64,000 bases of DNA, taken from contig NZ_BMWA01000009.1 of assembly GCF_014650995.1 (NCBI RefSeq), forward strand, positions 1 to 64,000, given 5' to 3'. Each line of letters starts with the position of its first letter. Position 1 is the first letter of the stretch. The notes under the pieces are model-generated. The model ran no database searches. It saw only the letters and a list, made by a program, of their open reading frames with translations, and was not told the DNA's origin. This document shows positions 52,829 through 61,178 of this stretch, piece by piece. Origin of the DNA: Streptomyces viridiviolaceus. Its GTDB lineage: Bacteria > Actinomycetota > Actinomycetes > Streptomycetales > Streptomycetaceae. Made by a program: the position numbers and the translations under genes.

Positions 52829-53023
52829 CAGCAGCCTCCGACGCTCTCCTTTGTCCTTTCCAGGAGACGTCTCGTAAATCTTCGTGTCAAGTGGATGATG
52901 AACGGAGGAAGATCCATCTCACCCGTACTTCCTGTGAGCCGACTCACCCTCCAGGCCCTGGACTGGCGAACCCCGGCTCTTTAATGTCCTTAAATAAGGT
53001 TTTTCCTTCTCGGAGGTGGATCA

Positions 53024-53455
53024 GTGAGCAGCATGGACGCCGTATGGGTCCGTGGCGTGAACGGCATTCAGATGCATCACGTGACCGACCTCCAGGACGC
53101 GAGCAGGTTCCTCGGCAACGCCGCTATGGCGCTGCGGGCCGCACACGTGAGGACCGGCACCGACCACTACGCCGGCATCGCCGCCGAGCTCAAGGGCCTG
53201 GCGGAGCGCGTGCGGCAGCTGGAGGACGAGGCGCGGTCGAAGATGCACGACCTGCACGCCACCGATCCCGAGCGGTTCGCCCGCTGCAGGGACGGCCACG
53301 AGCCGTGGCCCGGCGAGATCCCCGCGGGGTTCATTCCTCGGCACACCTGCAAGGACGAGTGCCTGTACCACGACCGCGGGGTCGTCGACGCCCTCATGCA
53401 GTGCACCTGCGGCCGGCCCCCGTGCCGCGCGTGCGAGATCGGCGGGAAGCTCTGA
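53024..53455 (+). CDS. Cys/His-rich hypothetical protein of the formamidase island
   Basis: 143 residues. GTG 53024 follows GGAGGTG at 8 nt. The first 75 residues are helical (DLQDASRFLGNAAMALRAAH, ELKGLAERVRQLEDEARSKM). The C-terminal 45 contain six Cys and several His (PRHTCKDECLYHD, CTCGRPPCRACEIGG), likely a metal site. It is divergent from the FmdB gene, with a comparatively AT-rich 195-nt gap between them. I do not recognise a family. Pairing with the formamidase genes suggests a sensor or regulator, which is a guess. Confidence 0.75.
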   Translation: MSSMDAVWVRGVNGIQMHHVTDLQDASRFLGNAAMALRAAHVRTGTDHYAGIAAELKGLAERVRQLEDEARSKMHDLHATDPERFARCRDGHEPWPGEIPAGFIPRHTCKDECLYHDRGVVDALMQCTCGRPPCRACEIGGKL

Positions 53456-53542
53456 GCGCCGTCACGGTGCGGGAATGAGCCCAGTGGCTGCCCTCGCAAG
53501 CCGGGCGGCCGAGGCTGCTCCTCTTTCTGACTGAGGGCCGAG

Positions 53543-53591
53543 GCGACAAGCCCCCGGCTCGCGGATTCTCCGCGAGCCGGGGGCTTGTCGC
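53543..53591. terminator. Very long perfect hairpin, bidirectional terminator
   Basis: GCGACAAGCCCCCGGCTCGC plus GGA (53543-53565) pairs without mismatch with 53569-53591 across a 3-nt loop. That makes a 23-bp stem between the Cys-rich gene and the convergent MFS gene. Confidence 0.85.
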
Positions 53592-53691
53592 CGTGCGGGG
53601 CCGCGTCCGTGCCGTGAGCTGCACGAGCGGGCCGGGTCGACGAGGGCCACGTCGGGCACGCCGTCGCAGACCGGCGTGAAGTGCGCGGTTG
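53546..53691. repeat. Direct repeat copy B
   Basis: Second copy of the hairpin-plus-tail sequence found after gpmA (50179-50315). It ends at GTGCGCGGTTG, as copy A does. Copy B carries GGGCACGCC as an extra 9 nt. It stops 17 nt before the MFS gene's 3' end. Confidence 0.75.
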
Positions 53692-53707
53692 CCGGTGTCG
53701 TCTCAGG

Positions 53708-54931
53708 TCACTGGTCCGTGGCCGTGGGTTCCGGCAGGACGTCCGGACGCGTACCGGGGAGGGCCGACCGCCGTTCCGCCTGCCTGCCCAGCGCCGCGAG
53801 GGTCAGGGTCACGGTGACCGATCCGGCGGCCATCAGCGTCATCGCCGTGGCAGGGGAGGCCAGTTGGGCCAGCGTGCCCGCGAGGACGGCGCCGACGCCC
53901 TGCAGGGCGGCCATGCCGGTGGTGTGCAGGCCGAGGGCCTGGCCGGCGAGGTCGTCGGGGGTGAGGGACATCAGGCGTTCCTGCAGCACCAGGCTCGCGG
54001 CGAAGCCGACGGAGGCGACGGTGACGGCCACGGCCGACAGCGCCACGCCCGGCCGCAGGACGAAGAACAGGTAGGGGACCGCCAGCAGCAGGCGCAGCGG
54101 CGTGGCGAGACGGCGGCGCAACGCGGGCGGTACCAGGCGGCCCACCGCCAGGTCGCCCGCGAACATGCCCAGTGCCCCGCACGCGTACAGGGTGCCGGCG
54201 GCTTCGGGGGCGTAGGAGACGTAGAGCGAATCGCTGCCGACGATGAGGCCGTTGGGCACCCACAGGCCCAGGTAGGTCAGGCGGCGGGGGCGCGAGGACC
54301 ACAGGAGGGCGTTGGTGCGCCAGGTCGCCGAGACGGACGGGCGGCCGGAGGAGCGCGGCGGCCGGGCGGTGAGGCCGAGGCGGGTGACGAGGGCGGACGT
54401 CAGGTAGAGCGCCGCCGCGAGGAGCAGGCAGGTCCGTGGGGACAGGAGCATCAGCAGTACGCCGCCCGTCGCGAAGCCGGCCATCTGCGTCAGGCCCCAG
54501 AGCATGTTGAACACCGAACGTCCAAGGACGTAGCCGTCCTTGGACAGGATCTCGTTCAGCAGCCCTCCGCGCACCCCGCCGCCCAGCGAGGCGACCAGGC
54601 CCTGCAGGAGCACGACGGTGAAGACCGCCCAGACCGGCAGGCCGGGCAGCGCCAGCACCACCGTGCCGGCCGCGAAGGCGAGGGCGATGCCGGACAGGAC
54701 CGCGCGTGGCGCAAGGCGGTCGGCGCCCGAGAGCAGGAACGCGCCCCCCAGCAGCTGCGCCAACTGCGGGCCGAACATGCTCACCGCCGACAGGAACGGG
54801 GAGCCGGTGGCCCGGTGGACCAGTGTGGCGAGGGCCAGACCGCCGACCGTCTGGGCCGCGGCGAAGGTGGCGAAGGAGAGCAGGAACGGGGTGAACTCCG
54901 GGGTGCGGAACAGGGAGCGGTAGCTGCGCAT
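53708..54931 (-). CDS. MFS transporter
   Basis: 407 residues and about 12 helices. The N-terminus is MRSYRSLFRTPEFTPFLLSF; helices such as AQTVGGLALATLVHRATGSP and TVASVGFAASLVLQERLMSL follow. It resembles Streptomyces efflux carriers. It is divergent from an ArsR-type regulator gene 69 nt away, which presumably represses it. Confidence 0.88.
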   Translation of the reverse strand: MRSYRSLFRTPEFTPFLLSFATFAAAQTVGGLALATLVHRATGSPFLSAVSMFGPQLAQLLGGAFLLSGADRLAPRAVLSGIALAFAAGTVVLALPGLPVWAVFTVVLLQGLVASLGGGVRGGLLNEILSKDGYVLGRSVFNMLWGLTQMAGFATGGVLLMLLSPRTCLLLAAALYLTSALVTRLGLTARPPRSSGRPSVSATWRTNALLWSSRPRRLTYLGLWVPNGLIVGSDSLYVSYAPEAAGTLYACGALGMFAGDLAVGRLVPPALRRRLATPLRLLLAVPYLFFVLRPGVALSAVAVTVASVGFAASLVLQERLMSLTPDDLAGQALGLHTTGMAALQGVGAVLAGTLAQLASPATAMTLMAAGSVTVTLTLAALGRQAERRSALPGTRPDVLPEPTATDQ

Positions 54932-55000
54932 GCGGAGAAGTCTCGGAGCCGCCCGGGGGCCGTGTTTACTGTTTCGCCGACACGCGAAAGGTCATCACGC

Positions 55001-56011
55001 ATGGGCTTGTGGCAGATCGACACCGACACCCTCGCCCGCAGCCGATTCGTGCTCTCGCCGTTCGCCGAGACCTTCGCGAGCCTGAAGCTGCTGCACGCGG
55101 GGACCGGTGCCCATCCGGGCGAGGAGGCCTGGCTGCGCGCGCACCTGCCCGGCTACCGCGCGCGCCTCGCGGCCGACCCGGTGGACGCACAGCTCGTGCG
55201 GGCGGCCCTCGGCACGTCCTGGATCGCCGACTTCTTCTGCCCCACCTCGTGCGTCGGGGAGAGCTTCGAGGAGACCGTGGCCCGGGTGCGGGCGGCCGGG
55301 GCCGGTGAGGCACGGGACGACCTGCGCGTGTCCCTGCGGGGCCCGCTCCCCGCCGCCCTGGAGCGGGACGACCTGCCCGGGCGGGCGACCGCGCTCCTGA
55401 CGTACGTGTGGGAGCAGACCGTACGGCCGTACTGGAAGCGACGGCGGCGCGTCCTGGAGGCCGACGTGGTCGCGCGGACCGCGCGGGTGAACCAGGGCGG
55501 CTGGGCTGCCGTGCTGGACTCGCTGCGGCCGGGGACGACACGGTGGCTCGGGGAGAGCCGTTTCCAGGTCAACCTGAACGCGTATCCGCCCCGGGAGATC
55601 GCCGCCGGGGCCGAGCTGCTGTTCATGCCGGTCACGCCGAGGACGAGCTGGGTGTCGTGGGAGGGGCGGGAGCGGTACGCCGTCGTCTACCCGTGTCTGG
55701 GGGTGCTCGCCGAGGAGCCCGGCCGGCGGCCCGTTCCGGCCGGGCTCGGGGCGCTCGTCGGGACCGCGCGGGCCGGACTGCTGGTACTGCTGGGCACGCC
55801 CATGAGCACGACCCAGCTGGTCGCCGTGACCGGGCAGGGGCTGGGGTCGGTGGGCCGGCACCTGCGGGTGCTGCTGGACGCGGGGCTGGTGGAGCGGCGG
55901 CGGGCCGGACGGTCGGTGCTGTACGTGCGGACCGCGGCCGGGGAGGTGCTCGTGGAGGCGTCTGGGGCCGGTACCGGCGACCGGGGAGCCGGAACCGGGG
56001 GACACCGGTGA
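55001..56011 (+). CDS. ArsR-like regulator with DUF5937-type N-terminus
   Basis: 336 residues. The long N-terminal domain (SRFVLSPFAETFASLKLLHA, RVNQGGWAAVLDSL) is of the DUF5937 type found in actinobacterial regulators. The C-terminal 85 residues form an ArsR-like winged helix (LVAVTGQGLGSVGRHLRVLL, AGLVERRRAGRSVLYVRT). It is divergent from the MFS gene, its likely target. The ligand is unknown. Confidence 0.85.
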   Translation: MGLWQIDTDTLARSRFVLSPFAETFASLKLLHAGTGAHPGEEAWLRAHLPGYRARLAADPVDAQLVRAALGTSWIADFFCPTSCVGESFEETVARVRAAGAGEARDDLRVSLRGPLPAALERDDLPGRATALLTYVWEQTVRPYWKRRRRVLEADVVARTARVNQGGWAAVLDSLRPGTTRWLGESRFQVNLNAYPPREIAAGAELLFMPVTPRTSWVSWEGRERYAVVYPCLGVLAEEPGRRPVPAGLGALVGTARAGLLVLLGTPMSTTQLVAVTGQGLGSVGRHLRVLLDAGLVERRRAGRSVLYVRTAAGEVLVEASGAGTGDRGAGTGGHR

Positions 56012-56119
56012 CCCGAGGCGGAGATGTGCCGGGGCGGGGCACGGGCGGCCCGACCCCGTGCGAACGCCTCGGGCGCGGAGCGCGACGAGGATCCCGCCGG
56101 TCCCGCGACCGGTCGCCGG

Positions 56120-56884
56120 TCACAGATCGGCGTTCGACCACGCGTCCGGGCGGGGCGCCAGCACCGCGGACACCACCGCGTCCGACGAAGCCATGACGTC
56201 GGCCACGAAACGCAGACGTCCGACGCCGAGCCGGCGCAGTGCCGGGCCGTGGTCGGCGGCGACGACGAGGGAGGCCGCGAGGAGGGGAAGCCGCCACAGG
56301 GCCATCACCGTTCGGCGCACGGGGCGGGGGAGTTCCGCCAGCGAGGCGTGCAGTCGCTCGCAGTGGAACGGGACGTGGCGCTGCTCGTCGGACAGGATGC
56401 GTCCCGCCACCTCCGACGTGAGCGGGTCCCGGGTGCCGTCGCGCAGGGCGCGGTAGTAACGCAGCGCCACCACCTCCGCGATCATCAGCACCAGCAGCTC
56501 CAGGCGCAGGCCCATCAGGCGCCGCAGCCGTACGAAGGCCGTGTCGCTCCAGTGGCCGGTGAGGGTGGGCATGCCGCCGGCGGCCAGCAGCCCGGCGAGC
56601 AGGCGGGCGTGGTTCTGTTCCTCGGCGACGAACAGCCGGACCGCCCGCGCGTAGTCGGCGTCGCCGGCCCGGTCCGCTTTGCCGACGAGGTTCGCTCCGT
56701 CGCCGTCCTCGCCCACCTGGAAGCGCTGAACACTGGCCCACACCGCCGGATGCAGGGTCGCTCCCCGCCCCCAGTCCGGGTCCCCCTGGGCGTGCCTGCG
56801 CTCCCGCTCGTCCTCGAACCGCCGTGACCACTTGGCGAACCCGTCCGCACGCACCCCGTCGACCCCTCTCCGAGGCACGGCCAC
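56120..56884 (-). CDS. Ferritin-like di-iron domain protein
   Basis: 254 residues, mainly helical. Repeated E-x-x-H-type ligands occur in FVAEEQNHARLLAGLLA, MIAEVVALRYYRALRD and ILSDEQRHVPFHCERL, giving a four-helix di-iron site. The type resembles membrane-associated ferritin-like oxidases. GTG 56884 is the start. The substrate is unknown. The flanking 110-nt gaps carry no clear signals. Confidence 0.8.
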   Translation of the reverse strand: MAVPRRGVDGVRADGFAKWSRRFEDERERRHAQGDPDWGRGATLHPAVWASVQRFQVGEDGDGANLVGKADRAGDADYARAVRLFVAEEQNHARLLAGLLAAGGMPTLTGHWSDTAFVRLRRLMGLRLELLVLMIAEVVALRYYRALRDGTRDPLTSEVAGRILSDEQRHVPFHCERLHASLAELPRPVRRTVMALWRLPLLAASLVVAADHGPALRRLGVGRLRFVADVMASSDAVVSAVLAPRPDAWSNADL

Positions 56885-56995
56885 CGTGCCTCGGAGAAGG
56901 ACGACGCCGACGGGCGCAGAACCGTTCCACCACCGCCTGGCGCTCCCGCGTTCACCGGGCAGGGAAGCCGCGGGGCCTCGCCGGCCCGGAAACGG

Positions 56996-57337
56996 TCAGG
57001 CCCGCGAGGGCTCGCGCCGCCGGCCGCGCAGCGCCCTCAGCGTCGCCCCCAGCGCCAGCGACTGGACCAGGGCCGACACCAACAGGCCGCCGGCGAAGAA
57101 CCACGCCGGTGCGTCGGCCGCCCAGGCCGACTCGCCGAGCCAGGCCACGAAGCCGAATGCCGGGAAGGTGAAGAGGGCCGGCCAGACCCAGACGAGCGAG
57201 CCCTCCGCGGTGTCCGACCACAGCGGTTCCGCAGCGGCGACCGCGACGGCGGTGCCGACCAGGGCGAGGTAGAGCGCCGAGGCGGGGTTGGCGAAGGTGA
57301 GACGGGCGAGCGTGCGTATCGGGCGGTCGGCTTTCAT
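56996..57337 (-). CDS. Small membrane protein, SCF-type hypothetical
   Basis: 113 residues with three hydrophobic segments (SALYLALVGTAVAVAAAEPL, LVWVWPALFTFPAFGFVAWL, AWFFAGGLLVSALVQSLAL). ATG 57337 follows GGGGAG. No family is recognised beyond Streptomyces membrane proteins of this size. It lies in tandem with the nickel-binding-type gene. Confidence 0.75.
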   Translation of the reverse strand: MKADRPIRTLARLTFANPASALYLALVGTAVAVAAAEPLWSDTAEGSLVWVWPALFTFPAFGFVAWLGESAWAADAPAWFFAGGLLVSALVQSLALGATLRALRGRRREPSRA

Positions 57338-57491
57338 CGGTACTCCCCGTGGTTCGTGGTCCTGATCCCATGGTCGAGCGGCTCGGAGGCCACGTCGTGA
57401 GTACCCGTACTCAGCTCGCCACGACCACGTACGGAGATGCAGGACCACGTACGGCCGGACACGTACGGGGAGGGAACAGCCGCCCGGCGCG

Positions 57492-57740
57492 TCAGACGGA
57501 CAGCGGCACCTCGTGGATCTCGTCCGCCTTGTGCCCCGAGCGCTCGTGGATGCGCTGGACCGCCTCGGCGGACGGGCCCTCGGAGAGGCAGTAGACCGTG
57601 CCGGACTCCGGGTCCGCCCACGCCCTCTCGAAGTGCACGTTCTCCTCCTTCTCGATGGCGAGATCGGCCTGGTGGGCCTGGTGGAGCTGGTCGGCCGTGA
57701 TGCCCTGCATGCCGTGATGGACGTCCATGAAGTGAGCCAT
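57492..57740 (-). CDS. DUF4242 protein, SCO4226-like nickel-binding
   Basis: 82 residues (MAHFMDVHHGMQGITADQLH, VHFERAWADPESGTVYCLSE, IHERSGHKADEIHEVPLSV). Length and sequence agree with the structurally studied S. coelicolor nickel-binding protein SCO4226, a ferredoxin-like fold that binds several Ni ions through His and Cys residues. With nur in the same window it hints at nickel storage, but the two genes are 36 kb apart. Confidence 0.85.
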   Translation of the reverse strand: MAHFMDVHHGMQGITADQLHQAHQADLAIEKEENVHFERAWADPESGTVYCLSEGPSAEAVQRIHERSGHKADEIHEVPLSV

Positions 57741-57818
57741 GGTGTCGCACCCCCTTCCGGGTCGTACGTCCATGCTGCGCCCGTACGGCGGGCGCGGCGA
57801 CCCCTGCCGGGCGTACGG

Positions 57819-57853
57819 CGAAGGGCCCCGGCGCGCGCTGCCGGGGCCCTTCG
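57819..57853. terminator. Terminator after the Cys-rich peptide gene
   Basis: CGAAGGGCCCCGG (57819-57831) pairs perfectly with CCGGGGCCCTTCG (57841-57853). It sits 12 nt beyond the stop of the minus-strand peptide gene. Confidence 0.85.
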
Positions 57854-57865
57854 TGTCGTACGTCG

Positions 57866-58021
57866 TCAGCCGCACTGGCAGGGGTTGCCCGACTGGCAGC
57901 CGCAGCCGCAGCCCGAGCCGCAGCCGCACGCGGCGATCAGGGGCAGCTTCCCGATGTCGGTGGGCTGCTCGGTCGGACGTTCCTGCGCGGGGTCGGGCGT
58001 GGTGGTGGGGGAATCGGCCAT
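57866..58021 (-). CDS. Cys/Gly-rich 51-residue peptide
   Basis: ATG 58021 follows GAGGAGGGACCC, a strong Shine-Dalgarno. The first 30 residues are acidic and Pro/Thr-rich. The rest is IAACGCGSGCGCGCQSGNPC followed by QCG, with seven Cys, all as CxC or near it. This looks like a metallothionein-like metal chelator or a substrate for covalent modification. It is near the nickel-binding-type gene and upstream of phoU in the direction of reading. No family recognised. Confidence 0.78.
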   Translation of the reverse strand: MADSPTTTPDPAQERPTEQPTDIGKLPLIAACGCGSGCGCGCQSGNPCQCG

Positions 58022-58139
58022 GGGTCCCTCCTCGAGGCTGGTGCCGGTGCACCTGTGTCCATTGGATGCCCCGGGGCGTGGTCGCATCAACGGCGCACAG
58101 AGGCGTTCACGCGCGCCCCGCCACAGGCGCCCCCGCCCG

Positions 58140-58829
58140 TCAGGCGCCCTCGACCTGCGTCACCGGCTGGATGTCCGCCTGGAGCTCGTCCGCGTGCTCG
58201 CCCGTGACCAGGTACACCACGCGCTTGGCGACCGCGACGGCGTGGTCGGCGTAGCGCTCGTAGTAGCGGCCCAGGAGGGTGACGTCCACGGCCGTCTCGA
58301 TGCCGTGCTTCCAGCGGTCGTCCATCAGGTGCTGGAAGAGGGTGCGGTGCAGGAGGTCCATCGCGTCGTCGTCCTGCTCCAGCTGCAGCGCCAGGTCGAC
58401 GTCCTTGGTGGTGATCACCTCGGCGGCCTTGGCCATCAGGCGCTGGGCGAGCTGGCCCATCTCCAGGATGGTGGCGTGCAGGTCGTGCGGCACCGCGCGG
58501 TCCGGGTAGCGCAGCCGGGCCAGCTTGGCCACGTGCTGGGCCAGGTCGCCCGACCGCTCCAGGTCGGCCGACATGCGCAGCGAGGTGACGACGATGCGCA
58601 GGTCCGTCGCCACCGGCTGCTGCCGGGCCAGCAGGGTTATCGCCCGGGCCTCCAGGTCGTGCTGGAGTTCGTCGACCTTCTGGTCGGCCTCGATCACGCT
58701 CTCGGCCAGCTTCAGGTCGGAGTCCAGGATGGCGGTCGTGGCGCGCCCGATCGCCGAGCCGACCAGCCGGGCCATTTCCACCAGTCCGTCGCCGATCGAG
58801 TCAAGTTCCTCGTGGTACGCGTCCCGCAT
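58140..58829 (-). CDS. phoU: Phosphate-signalling protein PhoU
   Basis: 229 residues with two three-helix PhoU repeats. The metal-binding E-x3-D motifs are ELDSIGDGLVEMARLV and SADLERSGDLAQHVAKLA, matched by YYERYADHAVAVAKRVV in the second repeat. PhoU damps PhoR kinase activity when phosphate is plentiful. It is divergent from phoR-phoP across PHO boxes, as in other streptomycetes. Confidence 0.95.
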   Translation of the reverse strand: MRDAYHEELDSIGDGLVEMARLVGSAIGRATTAILDSDLKLAESVIEADQKVDELQHDLEARAITLLARQQPVATDLRIVVTSLRMSADLERSGDLAQHVAKLARLRYPDRAVPHDLHATILEMGQLAQRLMAKAAEVITTKDVDLALQLEQDDDAMDLLHRTLFQHLMDDRWKHGIETAVDVTLLGRYYERYADHAVAVAKRVVYLVTGEHADELQADIQPVTQVEGA

Positions 58830-58923
58830 CAGGGTTCCTCTCGTACGTCCTTTTGGGGGTTCGCACCCCTTGCTTCACCCCCACGCTTCCACGTTCCGGC
58901 CCGTACGCGTCCGTTTCCGGCAC

Positions 58924-58956
58924 CCCAAATGAACCATCACTGGCCCCAAGGTGAAC
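58924..58956 (-). promoter_or_regulatory. PHO box: three 11-nt PhoP repeat units
   Basis: On the minus strand the units are GTTCACCTTGG, GGCCAGTGATG and GTTCATTTGGG, each exactly 11 nt and contiguous. The outer two match the Streptomyces PhoP unit (GTTCAyyy) fully. The site lies between divergent phoU and phoR and should make the system autoregulated. Confidence 0.85.
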
Positions 58957-59029
58957 TCTGGGCGACGAGTGTTCGAGCTCGCACCCCGATGGCTGGGGCG
59001 GGGCCCCCGGCCATGCCTAACCTGGACGC

Positions 59030-60478
59030 ATGGACGTGAACGCGGCGGTCGCCGCAGCGGCAGCGATCGCCGGAGTGCTCACCGGCGTCATCGCCATGCT
59101 GGCGTTCCGCTGGAGCGAACGCGAGCAGAACCGGCCCACGCGGACGTCCCTGCACACCGATCCGGTGCTCCCGCCGGGCGTGGACACCGTCCTGTCGGTG
59201 CTCCGGTCCTCCGCCGTCGTCCTCGACGAGGCCGACGCGGTGGTCAAGGCCAGCTCGGCGGCGTACGCCCTCGGCCTGGTCCGGGGCGGCAAGCTCGCGG
59301 TCGAGCCCATGCTGCAGATGGCCCGGGACACCAGGCGGGACGGGGAGATACGACAGGTCGAGCTGGACCTGCCGAGGCGCGGGAACGGGCGGGGAGAGGC
59401 CCTGGCCGTCTCCGCGCGCGTCGCGCCCCTGGGCTCCCGGCTCGTGCTCCTGCTCGTCGAGGACCTCACCGAGGCCCGCCGCATCGAGGCCGTACGACGC
59501 GACTTCGTCGCCAACGTGAGCCACGAGCTGAAGACGCCCGTGGGCGCGCTGTCCCTGCTCTCCGAGGCCGTCATGGACGCCTCCGACGACCCCGAGGCCG
59601 TGGAGCGCTTCGCCGGGCGGATGCAGATCGAGGCGACCCGGCTGACCAACCTGGTGCAGGAGCTGATCGACCTCTCCCGGGTCCAGAACGACGACCCGCT
59701 GGAGGACGCCGAGCCGGTCCGCGTCGACGAACTGGTCGCCGAGGCCATCGACCGCTGCCGGCACGCGGCCGGCACCAAGCAGATCACCATGGCCGCCGGC
59801 GGCACCGCCGACCTGCACGTCACCGGCAACCGGGGCCAGCTCGCCGCCGCCCTCGGCAACCTCGTCGAGAACGCCGTCAACTACTCGCCCGCCCGCACCC
59901 GCGTCGGCATCGCCGCCCGCCGCGTCGGCGCGCCCGGCGGCGACATGATCGAGATCGCCGTGACCGACCAGGGCATCGGCATCTCCGACAAGGACAAGGA
60001 GCGCATCTTCGAGCGCTTCTACCGCGTCGACCCGGCCCGTTCCCGGGCCACCGGAGGCACCGGCCTCGGTCTTGCGATCGTCAAGCACGTGGTCGCCTCG
60101 CACGGCGGGGAAGTCACGGTGTGGAGCGCCGAGGGCCAGGGTTCCACCTTCACCCTGCGGCTGCCGGAGACGGGCACGGCCCGCGCCGGCGACCGCGCCC
60201 AGCAGCGGACCGCGCCAGGCGCCTACGCGGATCACCTGCAGCCCGTGGATCACGCCGACCACGAAGACCACCACGACCACACAGACCACGACGATCACGC
60301 GGAGCACGCCGATCAGGAGGCTTCCGCGGATCGCTCCGATCACGCCGAGCGCGCAGAGCACGAGGACCGTGCCGAGCGTGCGGGTCTCAACGGTGCGACC
60401 CGGCGGTCCACCCGCACCTCTCCCACCCCCCATACATCCCCGTACGAAACGCTTCCCGCCCCGGAGGTCCTTCCGTGA
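59030..60478 (+). CDS. phoR: Phosphate sensor kinase PhoR (SenX3-like)
   Basis: 482 residues. One N-terminal membrane helix (AAVAAAAAIAGVLTGVIAML) is followed by a PAS-like region, then NVSHELKTPVGALSLLSE with phospho-His165. The HATPase motifs are LGNLVENAVNYSP, DQGIGISDKDKERIFERFYR and GGTGLGLAIVKHV. After residue 383 there is a 99-residue tail rich in His, Asp and Glu (VDHADHEDHHDHTDHDDHAE near 405-425). The tail is absent from the core kinase fold. The gene overlaps phoP as GTGA. Confidence 0.94.
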   Translation: MDVNAAVAAAAAIAGVLTGVIAMLAFRWSEREQNRPTRTSLHTDPVLPPGVDTVLSVLRSSAVVLDEADAVVKASSAAYALGLVRGGKLAVEPMLQMARDTRRDGEIRQVELDLPRRGNGRGEALAVSARVAPLGSRLVLLLVEDLTEARRIEAVRRDFVANVSHELKTPVGALSLLSEAVMDASDDPEAVERFAGRMQIEATRLTNLVQELIDLSRVQNDDPLEDAEPVRVDELVAEAIDRCRHAAGTKQITMAAGGTADLHVTGNRGQLAAALGNLVENAVNYSPARTRVGIAARRVGAPGGDMIEIAVTDQGIGISDKDKERIFERFYRVDPARSRATGGTGLGLAIVKHVVASHGGEVTVWSAEGQGSTFTLRLPETGTARAGDRAQQRTAPGAYADHLQPVDHADHEDHHDHTDHDDHAEHADQEASADRSDHAERAEHEDRAERAGLNGATRRSTRTSPTPHTSPYETLPAPEVLP

Positions 60479-61155
60479 CCCGAGTGCTCGTCGTCGAGGA
60501 CGAGGAGTCCTTCTCCGACGCCCTGTCGTACATGCTCCGCAAGGAGGGCTTCGAGGTCGCCGTCGCGACCACGGGCCCCGACGGACTCGACGAGTTCGAG
60601 CGCAACGGCGCCGACCTCGTCCTCCTCGACCTGATGCTGCCCGGACTGCCGGGCACCGAGGTGTGCCGTCAGCTGCGCGGCCGCTCCAACGTTCCCGTGA
60701 TCATGGTCACCGCCAAGGACAGCGAGATCGACAAGGTCGTCGGCCTGGAGATAGGGGCGGACGACTACGTCACCAAGCCCTTCTCCTCGCGCGAGCTGGT
60801 CGCCCGCATCCGGGCCGTCCTGCGCCGCCGCGGCGAGCCGGAGGAGGTGACCCCCGCCGCGCTGGAGGCCGGGCCCGTCCGCATGGACGTCGACCGGCAC
60901 GTGGTGACCGTCGGCGGCACCAAGGTCGACCTGCCGCTGAAGGAGTTCGACCTGCTGGAGATGCTGCTGCGCAACGCCGGCCGTGTGCTGACCCGCATGC
61001 AGCTCATCGACCGGGTGTGGGGCGCCGACTACGTCGGTGACACCAAGACCCTCGACGTTCACGTCAAGCGGCTGCGCGCCAAGATCGAGCCCGACCCGGG
61101 CGCGCCGCGCTACCTGGTGACGGTGCGGGGCCTCGGCTACAAGTTCGAGCCGTAG
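60475..61155 (+). CDS. phoP: Phosphate response regulator PhoP
   Basis: 226 residues. The receiver domain has EDEE, phospho-Asp52 in LVLLDLMLPGLPG and Lys in DDYVTKPFSSRELVARI. The winged helix is VDLPLKEFDLLEMLLRNAGR with TKTLDVHVKRLRAKIEPDPG. It binds PHO boxes under phosphate limitation and also represses nitrogen and antibiotic genes in Streptomyces, in part by competing with GlnR, which is encoded at 13.5 kb. It is coupled to phoR and followed by a strong terminator. Confidence 0.96.
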   Translation: MTRVLVVEDEESFSDALSYMLRKEGFEVAVATTGPDGLDEFERNGADLVLLDLMLPGLPGTEVCRQLRGRSNVPVIMVTAKDSEIDKVVGLEIGADDYVTKPFSSRELVARIRAVLRRRGEPEEVTPAALEAGPVRMDVDRHVVTVGGTKVDLPLKEFDLLEMLLRNAGRVLTRMQLIDRVWGADYVGDTKTLDVHVKRLRAKIEPDPGAPRYLVTVRGLGYKFEP

Positions 61156-61178
61156 ACCGGCATCTGATACCGCGGCAC

